DNA of 64,000 bases, taken from the NCBI RefSeq assembly GCF_016919705.1, contig NZ_CP070371.1, positions 339,501 to 403,500 on the forward strand, written 5' to 3'. The position numbers and the translations under genes were made by a program. Every line of letters begins with the position of its first letter. Within the stretch, counting starts at the first letter, position 1. Below, one piece after another: positions 1 to 8,239 of this stretch. The notes below the pieces were generated by a model, which saw only the letters and a program-made list of their open reading frames with translations, did no database searches and was not told where the DNA came from. Source of the stretch: Paracoccus methylovorus. Lineage in GTDB: Bacteria; Pseudomonadota; Alphaproteobacteria; Rhodobacterales; Rhodobacteraceae.

Positions 1-338
1 AGTTTGGCACCTTTCCAGGTTAACTTGCCTCCTAACATTCCTTCTTTGATCTTCTCGGACAGCTTGGCTGCAACGCCGTGCTCGAAAGAAATTGCTCCGG
101 CCTGCACCGTCTTTACCCACCACGTTGCCGAATTATTTCCGGTATGGACGATGTCATGGTCATAGATGACGATGCCTGGTGGAGCCTCGTAGAACACAGG
201 TTCATTAAGATCCTTATCCGCTGATCTGTATCGTCCCTTATGCATATCAATTTTTATGGTTATGATCTCGCCAGGATTGAGATTTTCGACTGTTTGCGGG
301 TTTACTCTGTCTGGTGAGTTATGTGGTCTGAAGGTCAT
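1..338 (-). CDS. hypothetical protein, 3' end outside the window
   Basis: An open frame starts at an ATG at 338 with a purine-rich AGAGGAGA site just upstream and runs off the left edge after about 112 codons. The product begins MTFRPHNSPDR and has alternating beta-like segments and a WWVK motif. There is no signal peptide or membrane segment. I do not recognise the family. Its base composition is clearly more AT-rich than the phage genes to the right, as is the next small gene, so the two may have been acquired together. The function is unknown. Confidence 0.6.
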   Translation of the reverse strand, partial: MTFRPHNSPDRVNPQTVENLNPGEIITIKIDMHKGRYRSADKDLNEPVFYEAPPGIVIYDHDIVHTGNNSATWWVKTVQAGAISFEHGVAAKLSEKIKEGMLGGKLTWKGAK

Positions 339-428
339 GTCGTCTCCTCTGTCTAGAGGACCTGTGGCTAAATGCACAAATCCGTATGCTTCTGTTTGGA
401 TGACAGGCAGATATCGGGATAGATCACG

Positions 429-716
429 CTAATAGAATCTCACTTCTCCTAAGGCACCGGTGTCGCAAAGAATAGTGAAGCTCAAAGTTATAGTGCCTGC
501 ACCGATGAATCCGTAAGGTATTTCAAGCCACTTACCCCATACCAAGGGAGGGGCATGAAACTCGAACGGAGAAGCCTCCCCGGCCTCGAAACGGACGGCA
601 CAAAAGCCAGGCCCTAACGACTTGGCCCTAACCTCGATATTTTGAGCGAAGTCGCCTAGCGGGACAGCCATACCATCTATGACCGGTAGTACCCTTCTTT
701 GCGGCGAAGCAGCCAA
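429..716 (-). CDS. hypothetical protein, TTG start
   Basis: This 95-residue frame has a TTG start at 716, chosen because a GGAGGG site lies 7 nt upstream. The nearest ATG upstream (723) is out of frame and an internal ATG lacks a site. The protein is short, beta-rich and soluble, with no motif I can name. It lies 90 nt upstream of the partial gene on its left on the same strand and shares its AT-rich composition, so the two could be cotranscribed. The family is not recognised. Confidence 0.5.
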   Translation of the reverse strand: MAASPQRRVLPVIDGMAVPLGDFAQNIEVRAKSLGPGFCAVRFEAGEASPFEFHAPPLVWGKWLEIPYGFIGAGTITLSFTILCDTGALGEVRFY

Positions 717-894
717 GAATCATCCCTCCACGGCCAAGAAGAAAACACGACTGAACTTAACACATGACGGGCGCCTTGTCGTCACCCCCATCGTGACGCA
801 GGCTATCAGAACTGGCCTTCATCAGAAGCCAAGCATAGTCTTAGGACGTCATTGATTTCGATCGGCTGTGACTGCTTGGTCCGCATTTCAGATG

Positions 895-1527
895 TCAGTC
901 CAACTTGCCCTGTCCCCATCTCGCCACAATCAACTCCGGCACGCCGTCCACCACCCGTTCAGCCTCCTGCTTCAGATCCAGTCGCTTGCGCAGTTTGACC
1001 TGTTGCACCAGCAGGAAGATCGGGACGGTCGCCACGCCGCGCCCGGTCTTCGATCTGGACGCCACTGCCCGTCCTTTGGAATTCAACCGCCCTTCGGCTA
1101 CCAGCAGGCTTGGCCCCCGGCGGCGGTAGATGAACCGCAGGCGCAGGCCGGTGCGGCGTTCCCATTCGCCGGGGGTGATCCGGCCGCCTCTCGTGCTTTT
1201 ACCTGCGGCTGGGGTGGGGATGGCCAGCCAGAACCCGTCCTTGGAGCGGATCAGTGGCCCGGTGTCATGCGCGCTGATGATCACCGGCGCGTTGGACCAG
1301 ACCAGCGCGGCCGCGTTCAGGCTGTCGCCGGATTTGGGGAAGCTGGCGAGGCGGATGCTGTTGCCCAGCCGCGTGCCGAGGCCAGCACCAGTGATCTGGC
1401 CGCGCCAGGCGGATTTCAGGGAGGTGCTAGCTTCGCGCATGACGGCGGACACTGCCTTCTCCCCGGCGGCGATTTCGGCCTGCATCAGCGCGACGAGGTC
1501 GGGATCGAACGCAATCTTCAGCTTCAT
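895..1527 (-). CDS. phage protein, DUF6441 family
   Basis: This 210-residue basic protein starts MKLKIAFDPDL and contains the segments AGEKAVSAVMREA and FWLAIPTPAAG. These match the DUF6441 proteins that follow the capsid genes in Rhodobacterales prophages. Its start overlaps the end of the preceding joining-protein gene by 4 nt, which implies translational coupling. The position suggests a neck or tail-completion role, but the family has no assigned function that I know of. It is the last recognisable phage gene; tail genes expected next are absent. Confidence 0.75.
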   Translation of the reverse strand: MKLKIAFDPDLVALMQAEIAAGEKAVSAVMREASTSLKSAWRGQITGAGLGTRLGNSIRLASFPKSGDSLNAAALVWSNAPVIISAHDTGPLIRSKDGFWLAIPTPAAGKSTRGGRITPGEWERRTGLRLRFIYRRRGPSLLVAEGRLNSKGRAVASRSKTGRGVATVPIFLLVQQVKLRKRLDLKQEAERVVDGVPELIVARWGQGKLD

Positions 1528-1838
1528 GATGGGCGCAGGTCCAGCGCCCAGATCAGGCGTTCACGGTCGCGCACCGGTTCGCCCTGAATGGTGAAGCTGT
1601 CGGCCCCGATCACGATCAGATCGCCGGGGCGGGGATCGGGCAGGTCGGAGACGCGGACGTCCACCATCATGGTGTCACTGACAAACCGCCCAGCGCCGAA
1701 TTCGGTGATGCGATCCGGGGCACGGCGGATGACGCGGATGGGGCGTTCCTCTGATTTGGTGGCGGAAATCCAGACAGCGGCCGCCGCCATGGAGGGGTTG
1801 GCATAGATGCGGTCCATGGCAGCGACGAAGACGTTCAT
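1524..1838 (-). CDS. phage head-tail joining protein (gpFII-like)
   Basis: This 104-residue protein lies between the capsid gene and DUF6441, the place of gpFII-like head-tail joining proteins in lambda-type modules. The C-terminal half reads as a compact beta fold with a RPGDLIVIGADSFTI segment typical of head-tail adaptors, including a loop giving the prescribed quantity of the tested fold. The start is an ATG 6 nt after the capsid stop. Its partner would be the portal-gpW neck. Assignment rests on position, size and this segment, so the subfamily is uncertain. Confidence 0.6.
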   Translation of the reverse strand: MNVFVAAMDRIYANPSMAAAAVWISATKSEERPIRVIRRAPDRITEFGAGRFVSDTMMVDVRVSDLPDPRPGDLIVIGADSFTIQGEPVRDRERLIWALDLRPS

Positions 1839-1844
1839 GGCCGG

Positions 1845-2867
1845 TCAGTTCGAGGTGTGAATGCGGATCGCGATGCGCGGCCGCTTGTTCACTGGCAGGA
1901 TCGAGGCTTCCGTCATCAGGTCGATCCAGCGGCCCTTTTCGTCGAGATGCTGGCGGGCATAGAGCGGCAGGCCGAGGGTGTTCGCCGCCTCCAGCAGGTT
2001 GGCCGGGCCGCCGTAGGTGGTGAAGGTGTCCATCGTGCCCAAAGGGAACGCGATGCCTTCGCTCGCGGGAACCAGCCGTTCGGTGGCCTTGGTCGAGAGA
2101 GTGACGGTGCCCGCGTATTCCTCGAACACGATGCCTGCGAAGGGGAAGTTGCGGCGGACATCCTGGCGCAGGGGCTGCGCGCCGGTGGCGGCGTAGAACT
2201 TGTACGCCTCCTCGGTCTTGGGATGCGCGATCAGCTTGTCGAAGAATTCCCGGCTGACGAGGGCATGCACGTCGGACATGCTTTCGCCGAGGAGGTTGTC
2301 TTCGATTGCCCGCAAAACCTCGCGAACCTTGCTTTGGACGAGGGTTCCTGCCGTGCCCAGCAGGAAATCGACCGAGATTTGCGCCAGCCCGAATTCGGTG
2401 AAGTAGTTGTAGAGGGTCGTCCCGGCCCCGTCCTTCACGATGCCGCGCAGCGCGTTCATCTCCATGTATTCGCGGGTCTGGGCGTGCTTGCGGCGCATCA
2501 GTTGCAGCTTGCGGTTCATCACCTCGACCAAGGGATCGGCCGCATCGAAGGCGCCCAGCGCGGGTTGGCCCTGAATGTCGCTAGGCAGGATGACATCGTC
2601 ATGCGGGATCCACGGCAGCGCGAAGCTGCGCATCGAGCGCCCCTCGCGCGTTCCGACGGTAGCGGGACCGCCCAGCGGAACCGAGGGTAGCAGGTTCAGC
2701 ACGCCCTCGTATTGCTCGATGATCACCGACCGTTGGGTGACGCCCTCGAAGCGGAAGAGGCCGATCTGGCCGAGGCGGGTGTAGAGGTTGGGCAGGATGT
2801 TGATGGCCTGCGTCATCTCGGCCAGCGAGTAGCCGCCAGCGTCAAAAGGATTGCGAACGATGGTCAT
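1845..2867 (-). CDS. major capsid protein, lambda gpE family
   Basis: This 340-residue protein matches the phage major capsid protein E family (PF03864), which forms the icosahedral head shell. Its length matches the family norm of about 340. Visible family segments are the N-terminal MTQAINILPNLY, the VEVMNRKLQLMRRKH helix and the C-terminal PRIAIRIHTSN. A GGAG site lies just upstream of the ATG. It follows the decoration protein gene by 26 nt, as in lambda D-E. The gene appears intact although the packaging genes upstream are not. Confidence 0.9.
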   Translation of the reverse strand: MTIVRNPFDAGGYSLAEMTQAINILPNLYTRLGQIGLFRFEGVTQRSVIIEQYEGVLNLLPSVPLGGPATVGTREGRSMRSFALPWIPHDDVILPSDIQGQPALGAFDAADPLVEVMNRKLQLMRRKHAQTREYMEMNALRGIVKDGAGTTLYNYFTEFGLAQISVDFLLGTAGTLVQSKVREVLRAIEDNLLGESMSDVHALVSREFFDKLIAHPKTEEAYKFYAATGAQPLRQDVRRNFPFAGIVFEEYAGTVTLSTKATERLVPASEGIAFPLGTMDTFTTYGGPANLLEAANTLGLPLYARQHLDEKGRWIDLMTEASILPVNKRPRIAIRIHTSN

Positions 2868-2893
2868 GGGGTGCTCCGGGGGATGAAGGGGGA

Positions 2894-3274
2894 TCAGACG
2901 CCGTCGCGGGCGATGATGCCGACGGCGGCAAGCTGGCCGATCTTGGCGGTGATCTTGGCCGCGTCGTTGACGGTGCCCTCATAGGCCAGGCCAGCGCGCG
3001 ACACGATCGAGGGGCCCCGGGCGACGACGATACCGGTGGCGTCGGCCAACGTGGCATTGACCGGATAAAGCAGGACCGCGACGGCGACCTGCGCGCCATC
3101 GGCCCCGGTTGCGGCGGACAGGGTGTATTTGCCACTGGCGGTGATGCGGCCGAGGACGGCACCGGAGGGGTAGGAGGTACCGATCAGCAACGTGACCACC
3201 TCGCGGGTGTAGTTCGGGTTGACCTCATATTTGAGGACATCGCCCATGCTGGGCGGTTCCGTCAGGACGGGCAT
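2894..3274 (-). CDS. head decoration protein, lambda gpD family
   Basis: This 126-residue protein belongs to the gpD family (PF02924), a trimeric plug that stabilises expanded heads. The gpD-like features are the N-terminal NYTREVVTLLIG segment, a glycine-rich SGAVLGRITASGKY turn and the VAVLLYPVNAT strand. It is encoded directly between the protease/scaffold gene and the capsid gene, as in lambda. The ATG at 3274 gives the normal family length. It appears intact. Confidence 0.85.
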   Translation of the reverse strand: MPVLTEPPSMGDVLKYEVNPNYTREVVTLLIGTSYPSGAVLGRITASGKYTLSAATGADGAQVAVAVLLYPVNATLADATGIVVARGPSIVSRAGLAYEGTVNDAAKITAKIGQLAAVGIIARDGV

Positions 3275-3327
3275 TGGTCAGTCTCCATGGTTTGGGGATG
3301 GGGCAGGTGAGGGATGCAGGCGCTGGT

Positions 3328-3696
3328 TCAGCGCTTGGCGTCGGTCGCGGCCTTCTTGGCGGCAGCGATGATCGGGCTGTCTTTGGTGGCAGCTGCGGCC
3401 GGGGCGGAGGCGATGATGCCAGCGGCATCGCTGCGGGCGGCAAGGTCGGCCAGCACGCGGGCACGCAAGGCTTCAGGCTTCAGCCCCTTGGTAACCGCAT
3501 CGGCGGCGTCGATGATCACGCCGAGCCGGGCAGCCTGCGCGCAAACCTGCGCCACCTCGGCGGCTTCGGCGCGAATGGAGTCTGCGGTCATCGTGGCCGG
3601 ATTCTTCGCAGTGGTGGCAGCATCCACAGGCGGGACTGCAGGGGCTGATGCGACAGGTGCAGGCGTTTCGATGGGAGTTTCAGGCGTGGTGGTCAT
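3328..3696 (-). CDS. nested capsid scaffold (lambda Nu3-like), internal start in the protease gene
   Basis: Inside the protease gene an in-frame ATG at 3696 (protease residue 315) is preceded by AGAAAGGG about 7 nt upstream. It would give a separate 122-residue protein starting MTTTPETPIETP. In lambda, Nu3 is made the same way from the 3' part of gene C and serves as the internal scaffold. The sequence is Ala/Pro-rich then helical and charged, as in scaffolds. The start and site are seen in the sequence; use of the start is inferred by analogy. Confidence 0.55.
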   Translation of the reverse strand: MTTTPETPIETPAPVASAPAVPPVDAATTAKNPATMTADSIRAEAAEVAQVCAQAARLGVIIDAADAVTKGLKPEALRARVLADLAARSDAAGIIASAPAAAATKDSPIIAAAKKAATDAKR

Positions 3697-4638
3697 CTGT
3701 GGACCCTTTCTGCTGGGGGAAGTGGTGCCGCGGGTTGCGGCGGCGAAGGCGTGGAAGGCAGTGACGGGATCTGCCAGATCGTCGGCCAGACCGGCGGCGA
3801 TGGCGTCGGCGCCGCGGAACACGGCCGCTTCGGTGGCCAGTGCTGCTGTCTGTGTCAGGCGATCCTCACGACCGGCAGCGACAGTTTCCGCGAAGAGGAA
3901 GCGCACGACCTCCAGTTCGCGCTGCATCTGGTCGTGCACCGCTTCGGGCAGCGGCTGATAGGGGTTCGCGTCGATCTTGCGGGCACCGGCGTGGATCAGC
4001 GTGACCGCGATCCCCTTTTGGTCGAGGGCACCGCTCATATCGGTGTGCAGCGCCACGACGCCGATGCTGCCGACAGCACCGGTGCGCGGAAGGATGATGC
4101 GCTCGGCTTGGGAGGCGAGGACATAGCCAGCCGACAGAGCATGTTCTGCCACGAACGCTTGCACCGGTTTTTGCAATCGTGCCGCCCGAATGCGATCTGC
4201 CAGGTCGAACGCCCCGGCTACCTCGCCACCGAAGCTGTCGATGTCCAGTGCGATGCCACGCACACCGGGATCGGCCAAGGCCACCTGCAGCTGTGCGGCG
4301 ATGCCCTCATAGGAGGTCAGGCCCGAGGACTGCCCGATCCAGGCTCCGCGATGCACCAGCGTCCCGGCAATCTCGATCACTGCGATGCCATCCACCAAGG
4401 TATAAGGTTGGCTGCCGTTCCGCTGGTGGCGCTGGGCCAGATCGTTCCCGAACAGCGATGCCCGGGCGGGCAAACTGGCGGCAGTCTGGTCATCGGCTTC
4501 CACCGCCAGCCCTTGGAAGCTGATCTCCTGCCCGGCAATGCGCGGACCTAATCCAGACAAGAATGCCAGCGCCTTGGCGGGGTCCACCATCAACGGCGTG
4601 TTGAAAGCGCGCTGGGCGATCTGAGCGTGGTGCATCAT
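3328..4638 (-). CDS. prohead protease, S49 family (lambda gpC-like)
   Basis: The 436-residue product is a SppA/S49-type serine peptidase that cleaves prohead proteins. Residues about 80-300 form the protease domain: SFGGEVAG at 135-142, the probable nucleophile Ser169 in ALSAGY, and the general-base Lys221 in ARKIDANPY. Residues after 310 are Ala/Pro/Thr-rich and helical, as expected for the scaffold part fused to the protease in lambda gpC. Its start overlaps the portal stop by 4 nt. A separate internal start for the scaffold is listed below. Confidence 0.88.
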   Translation of the reverse strand: MMHHAQIAQRAFNTPLMVDPAKALAFLSGLGPRIAGQEISFQGLAVEADDQTAASLPARASLFGNDLAQRHQRNGSQPYTLVDGIAVIEIAGTLVHRGAWIGQSSGLTSYEGIAAQLQVALADPGVRGIALDIDSFGGEVAGAFDLADRIRAARLQKPVQAFVAEHALSAGYVLASQAERIILPRTGAVGSIGVVALHTDMSGALDQKGIAVTLIHAGARKIDANPYQPLPEAVHDQMQRELEVVRFLFAETVAAGREDRLTQTAALATEAAVFRGADAIAAGLADDLADPVTAFHAFAAATRGTTSPSRKGPQMTTTPETPIETPAPVASAPAVPPVDAATTAKNPATMTADSIRAEAAEVAQVCAQAARLGVIIDAADAVTKGLKPEALRARVLADLAARSDAAGIIASAPAAAATKDSPIIAAAKKAATDAKR

Positions 4639-6146
4639 GCGCCTTCCTTTGTGTCGGGTTTCGCGGATTCGTCGCCCGCATCCTGTTCGTCGTTGTTGGC
4701 GCGCTGATCTTCGCCGTCACTGTCATCATCATTGCCGGTAACCGCGCCGGGCCCCTGCGCCGGGGATCCCGGCCGCCGGAAGTCAAGGCCCAGCGCCGCT
4801 TCCCGTTTGCGTTCGGCGGCGATTTCGCGGTCGACCTGCTCGGCGTCGTATCCCCGCTCGGCCAAGGCTTGCGTCCGAGACTTCAGGCCCGCCTCGATCT
4901 GCAGGATCTCTGCCGAGGCGTCCTTCATCGGGTCGATCCAGTCCCACTTGGTCGGGAGCCAGGCGCAGGCCTGATATTGCCGTCGCTGGCTGTCATAGCC
5001 GGGCAGGTCCAGCACGCCCGACAGCACGGCGGTGTCCATCCAGCGCACCCAGACGGCGCGGCAGAGCTGATAGACCAGCACGCCATGTTGCCAGGCCGAG
5101 ATGCGGCGCCGGAATTCGATCAAACTGATCCGCGTGTTGGAGAAGTTCCCCTTCGCCGTGTCGCCGGTCAGATAGCCATAGGGCACGCCCAGCGCGGCCG
5201 CGATTTGCAGCAGGGTGCGATACTGGAACGGCTCGTAAGTGCCGCCCGAGTCTGGCGTCGCCGGAGTCGATACGTCCTCGCCGGGATCCAGCCGCACCAC
5301 CTGTCCCGGTTCGACCTCAAGATCCTCCTCGGTTGGTTCCAGCGGGGTTTCCGGGGCGGGCGAGGTGATGAACATCGCGAACATCGCCGCGATCTTCTTC
5401 CGCTCCAGTTCGGCGTCGTCGTATAGGTCCAGCGTGAACAGCTTGACGATGGCGGCCGCGAACCGCGACACGCCGCGCAGCTGGCCAGCCTCTACGGGGT
5501 CGAGGACATGGATCACATCGCCAGCCGGAACGCGGACGGTTTCGCCCGCGAGGCCAGGATCGGTCAGATCGCCCGGATGGCGGCGCAGGAAATGATAGGC
5601 AACACGTCGGCCGATACCGTCAAACTCGATGCCCTGACGGATCCGACCGGCACCGGGCAAGGTGCGGTTAGTATCCAAGGGCAGCATTTCTGCGGGCAGC
5701 ATCTGCAGTTGCAGAGGCACGGTCAGACCATCTTCTGCCCGGCGCGGCCGGATGCGGATGAACACCTCGCCAGACAGAAATACCTCACGCGCCGCCCGCC
5801 GCTGCAAGCCGTAGAAATCCGTCAGGCCCTCGGCATCGGCATCGTCGGTCCAGGCCAGCCAAAGCGCCTGCAGCTCTTCCTTCTTGGCGGCATCCGCGAT
5901 GGTCGACGAAGGCTTGATGCCATCGCCGACGACATTGCTCGCGAAGCTCTCCACCGCGTTTGCGGCATAGCCGTTGTTGCGGACCAGCCAGCGCGCCCGG
6001 GCGGTGATCGTGTCGCCCGAGGCGGCGATCAGGGTGTTCACATGCGCGCGGCTGGCGCGGAAACCCCGAAGCCGCCGGTGGGCCTGAGCCGCGTCAAACC
6101 CGCCGATGATGCTGCCGATGCGCTGGCGGAAAGCCTCGAACGCCAT
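4635..6146 (-). CDS. phage portal protein, lambda gpB family
   Basis: This 503-residue protein matches the lambda-family portal (PF05136), the dodecameric ring at the head vertex through which DNA passes. Segments typical of the family include the N-terminal RWLVRNNGYAANAVESF, VFLSGEVFIRIRPR and the helical GVPYGYLTGDTAKGNFSNTR region. The C-terminus is acidic and low-complexity (GNDDDSDGEDQR), usual for portals. It starts 3 nt after the gpW stop and overlaps the protease start by 4 nt. It appears full length. Confidence 0.9.
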   Translation of the reverse strand: MAFEAFRQRIGSIIGGFDAAQAHRRLRGFRASRAHVNTLIAASGDTITARARWLVRNNGYAANAVESFASNVVGDGIKPSSTIADAAKKEELQALWLAWTDDADAEGLTDFYGLQRRAAREVFLSGEVFIRIRPRRAEDGLTVPLQLQMLPAEMLPLDTNRTLPGAGRIRQGIEFDGIGRRVAYHFLRRHPGDLTDPGLAGETVRVPAGDVIHVLDPVEAGQLRGVSRFAAAIVKLFTLDLYDDAELERKKIAAMFAMFITSPAPETPLEPTEEDLEVEPGQVVRLDPGEDVSTPATPDSGGTYEPFQYRTLLQIAAALGVPYGYLTGDTAKGNFSNTRISLIEFRRRISAWQHGVLVYQLCRAVWVRWMDTAVLSGVLDLPGYDSQRRQYQACAWLPTKWDWIDPMKDASAEILQIEAGLKSRTQALAERGYDAEQVDREIAAERKREAALGLDFRRPGSPAQGPGAVTGNDDDSDGEDQRANNDEQDAGDESAKPDTKEGA

Positions 6147-6149
6147 GGA

Positions 6150-6338
6150 TCACAAGCCCTTCGAGGCCACAGTGCCCCAGCGGCGGCGCCGGGGCGTTCC
6201 GGTCGTGGCGGTGGCGATCCGGGTTTCCAGATCGCTGATGGCGTTCGCGAGTTCCGCGTCCGAGCCATAGTTGATCGATTTGCCGTCATAGCTGACTGAC
6301 CGGACGCCCGCGTAACGCGCCTCCTGAAGTGCTGCCAA
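6150..6338 (-). CDS. head-tail connector gpW, 5'-truncated
   Basis: The 62 residues beginning with ALQEARYAGVR match small gpW-type connectors (PF02831), which close the head after packaging; the C-terminal RRRRWGTVASKGL is typical. The only start in frame is a TTG at 6338 with no ribosome site of its own. That TTG lies exactly where the terminase frame loses homology, so the first few gpW residues and its own start appear to have been removed by the same deletion that truncated the terminase. The product may still be made by reinitiation. Confidence 0.65.
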   Translation of the reverse strand: MAALQEARYAGVRSVSYDGKSINYGSDAELANAISDLETRIATATTGTPRRRRWGTVASKGL

Positions 6339-7150
6339 CAGGGCGCGCAGGGCACGAAATACCGGCGCTGATCGCTGGCATCAAACTCCCGTTCAATGCG
6401 GGACAATCCCCGGATCGTCGGAGTCGAGACCATGAACACCTTGCGCCGGTGCGAGAAGGTGGTGGTCCGCGCTTCCGCCAGCGTGACCGGATCACCTTCC
6501 TCGTCAGCAGAAGCTGGATAGGCGTCGACTTCGTCGAGAAAGATGTAGCGCGCAGGCATGGACCGCAGGCCGGTGGCGCTGTTGGCACCGGTCAGCACCA
6601 GGATGCCGCCGGGGAATTCCTTCGACAGCATCGAGTTGCCCGCGTCGCGGGACCGGGCCGGGTTCACCCGTTCGCGCAGGGCCGCGCTGTCCGCGATCAG
6701 CGGATCAAGACGACCGCGCGACGTGCGCTTCGCCAGTTCCAGGGATGGCAATACTGCCAGCATCGGCCCCGGCGCATGGTGGATCACGAAGCCGATCCAG
6801 TTGTTGCCCGCCTCTGTGGCCCCGACCTGTGCCGCCTTCATGAAGGTCACACGCTGCGCCGGGTGACGCGGCGACAGCGTATCCATGATCTCGCGCAGAT
6901 AGGGCGCACGGGCCGTGCGGTAGCGCCCCGGTTCGGCCGCACCGCGGGAGGACAGCCAGCGATGTTCATCCGCCCATTCCGACACTGTCAGGTCCGGATC
7001 GGGACGCATCCCCTTGCGCCAGGAGCGCAGGATGTCCTCGGCCCCGTCAAAGCCGAGGTCGAGCCCGTCTGTCAGCTGGTCTGCGGTCAGATCATCGCTA
7101 TCCGAGGGAAACTCGGAGATCGGCGAGGTCGTCGAGGTGCTGTCTGACAT
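6339..7150 (-). pseudogene. terminase large subunit (gpA family), C-terminal half deleted
   Basis: The first 271 codons encode the ATPase end of a GpA-type terminase (PF05876), the packaging motor. MKAAQVGATEAGNN at 104-117 is the Walker A-like region and YIFLDEVDAYP at 202-212 is Walker B. Homology ends at RRYFVPCAPC. The frame then continues into DNA that codes gpW in another frame, giving a meaningless tail to 6038. GpA proteins are normally about 600-650 residues with a C-terminal nuclease, so roughly 1 kb is missing. The start overlaps the small-terminase gene by 53 nt. Confidence 0.82.
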
Positions 7151-7649
7151 GGGCTTCCAACACCCTCTGCAGGATCGCGGCCTCGATGATCACCGGCGTT
7201 CCGGTTTGTTTCTCCACTCCCAAGGCCACTTCGGCCGCCATCAACGCCGCGACTCTGTTGGGCCAAGTGACCCAAGTATCGCGTTCCTGTCGGGCCAACC
7301 GGAACACCAGTGCTTCCGCCCGGGCCCGGTCGACCAGCGTGCCCTTCTTCTTCTGGATGCCAAGCTGCTTGTCCTGCGCCTGGTAGACTGTCAGCGCGGT
7401 GCGGGCCTTCAGATAGGACGAGCTGTCTGCGGGACCGCTGAACCCACTATCGCCGCCAGTGCTGCGTCGTTGCTGGTCCGGGTCGGTCATGTCGGCGCGG
7501 CGTACATCAGAAGCAGCCGCGTTGATCGACCCGTCGCTGTAAACCACCAGCCGACTGGCTTTTCGGGCCTTCTGGATCGCCCCGCGAGAGAGGCCGGAAT
7601 GGGCGGAATACTCCCGCTCGGACATACCTTCCATGCTGTTGCCCGCCAC
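7098..7649 (-). CDS. putative terminase small subunit / DNA-packaging protein
   Basis: This 183-residue protein has an N-terminal helix-turn-helix-like segment (SEREYSAHSGLSRGAIQKAR) followed by a long helical region rich in Arg and Gln. It lies directly upstream of the terminase large gene with a 53-nt overlap. The arrangement matches Nu1-like small terminase subunits that bind the packaging site. The predicted start is GTG at 7649; ATGs at 7634 and 7625 are alternatives, and none has a strong ribosome site. Function is assigned by domain and position. Confidence 0.6.
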   Translation of the reverse strand: MAGNSMEGMSEREYSAHSGLSRGAIQKARKASRLVVYSDGSINAAASDVRRADMTDPDQQRRSTGGDSGFSGPADSSSYLKARTALTVYQAQDKQLGIQKKKGTLVDRARAEALVFRLARQERDTWVTWPNRVAALMAAEVALGVEKQTGTPVIIEAAILQRVLEAHVRQHLDDLADLRVSLG

Positions 7650-7654
7650 GCCTA

Positions 7655-7671
7655 AAGCAATGAAATTGCTT
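7655..7671. repeat. short perfect inverted repeat upstream of the packaging genes
   Basis: AAGCAAT and ATTGCTT (7-bp arms, 3-bp loop) lie in the roughly 100-bp gap between the divergent packaging operon (minus) and the small accessory genes (plus). No T-run follows on either strand, so an operator or leader hairpin is more likely than a terminator. The repeat is seen directly; the role is a guess. Confidence 0.4.
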
Positions 7672-7752
7672 GTTATTCAGTTGATTACACTTCGGACAAG
7701 AGCGATTCTGATAGCACCAGAACGATGCAACTCACCGAAGGACGACCACGCC

Positions 7753-8016
7753 ATGACCACCCGCCGCGCGACCGACAATAGTGAGACCGGTTCCGCCACC
7801 GGTTCGAGGAACCGTTCGAACGCCCTCGATGCCTTCATGACCGCCAAGTTCCAGATCGACGCCATGCTGGAGCGCCTGAAGGCCCTGAGCGACGATCACT
7901 TCGAGACCCACCCCGACGGGATCAACTGGGGCCACGTCGGCACCCTGAACCACTATGCCAGCCTGTTGCGCCAGATCACCGACGCCGCGTTCAAGGAGGG
8001 CGATCATGCCGCTTGA
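7753..8016 (+). CDS. small conserved phage-associated protein
   Basis: The ATG at 7753, with a GAAGGA site 10 nt upstream, gives an 87-residue product; the longer frame from 7633 overlaps the divergent gene's promoter region and is unlikely. The N-terminus is Ser/Thr/Asn-rich and disordered. The rest is a helical pair around DGINWGHVGTLNHYASLLRQI. It is first in a short plus-strand run ending with the ParB-like gene. I do not recognise a named family. Confidence 0.55.
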   Translation: MTTRRATDNSETGSATGSRNRSNALDAFMTAKFQIDAMLERLKALSDDHFETHPDGINWGHVGTLNHYASLLRQITDAAFKEGDHAA

Positions 8017-8230
8017 TCCCGCCCAGCGCCACCAGATCGAACAGGATGCCATCACCGCCGAATGGGAGGCAAAGCGACTGGCCGCCTGCGACGAGGCCAT
8101 CGCGCTGCTGCGTGAGATCGCCGATGTGGACCGCGACGACGACGGGGACGTGATCATCGGCACGGATGCTGATGGCCACAACGACCTGATGGCGCGCATC
8201 ACCGCCTTCCTTGCCACTAACGACCAATAG
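8006..8230 (+). CDS. small acidic hypothetical protein
   Basis: The ATG at 8006 sits behind AGGAGGGCGATC, a strong ribosome site, and overlaps the previous gene by 11 nt, which points to coupling. The 74-residue product is acidic and helical at the N-terminus (AEWEAKRLAACDEAIALLREI), with an Asp-rich VDRDDDGDVIIGTDADGH loop that could bind a metal. No family is recognised. Confidence 0.55.
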   Translation: MPLDPAQRHQIEQDAITAEWEAKRLAACDEAIALLREIADVDRDDDGDVIIGTDADGHNDLMARITAFLATNDQ

Positions 8231-8239
8231 GGGAACGCC

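Larger units (their letters stand above)
895..7649 (-). mobile_element. remnant of a lambda-type prophage head module
   Basis: Nine minus-strand genes follow the lambda morphogenesis order: small terminase, terminase large subunit, gpW, portal, protease/scaffold, decoration protein gpD, capsid gpE, joining protein, DUF6441. Most overlap or abut by a few bases. The module stops after DUF6441: no tail tube, tape measure, host-specificity, lysis or integrase genes follow on the left, and the terminase is deleted internally. It is therefore a defective remnant. The presence of each family is read from sequence similarity; the conclusion that no particle can form is inference. Confidence 0.8.
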
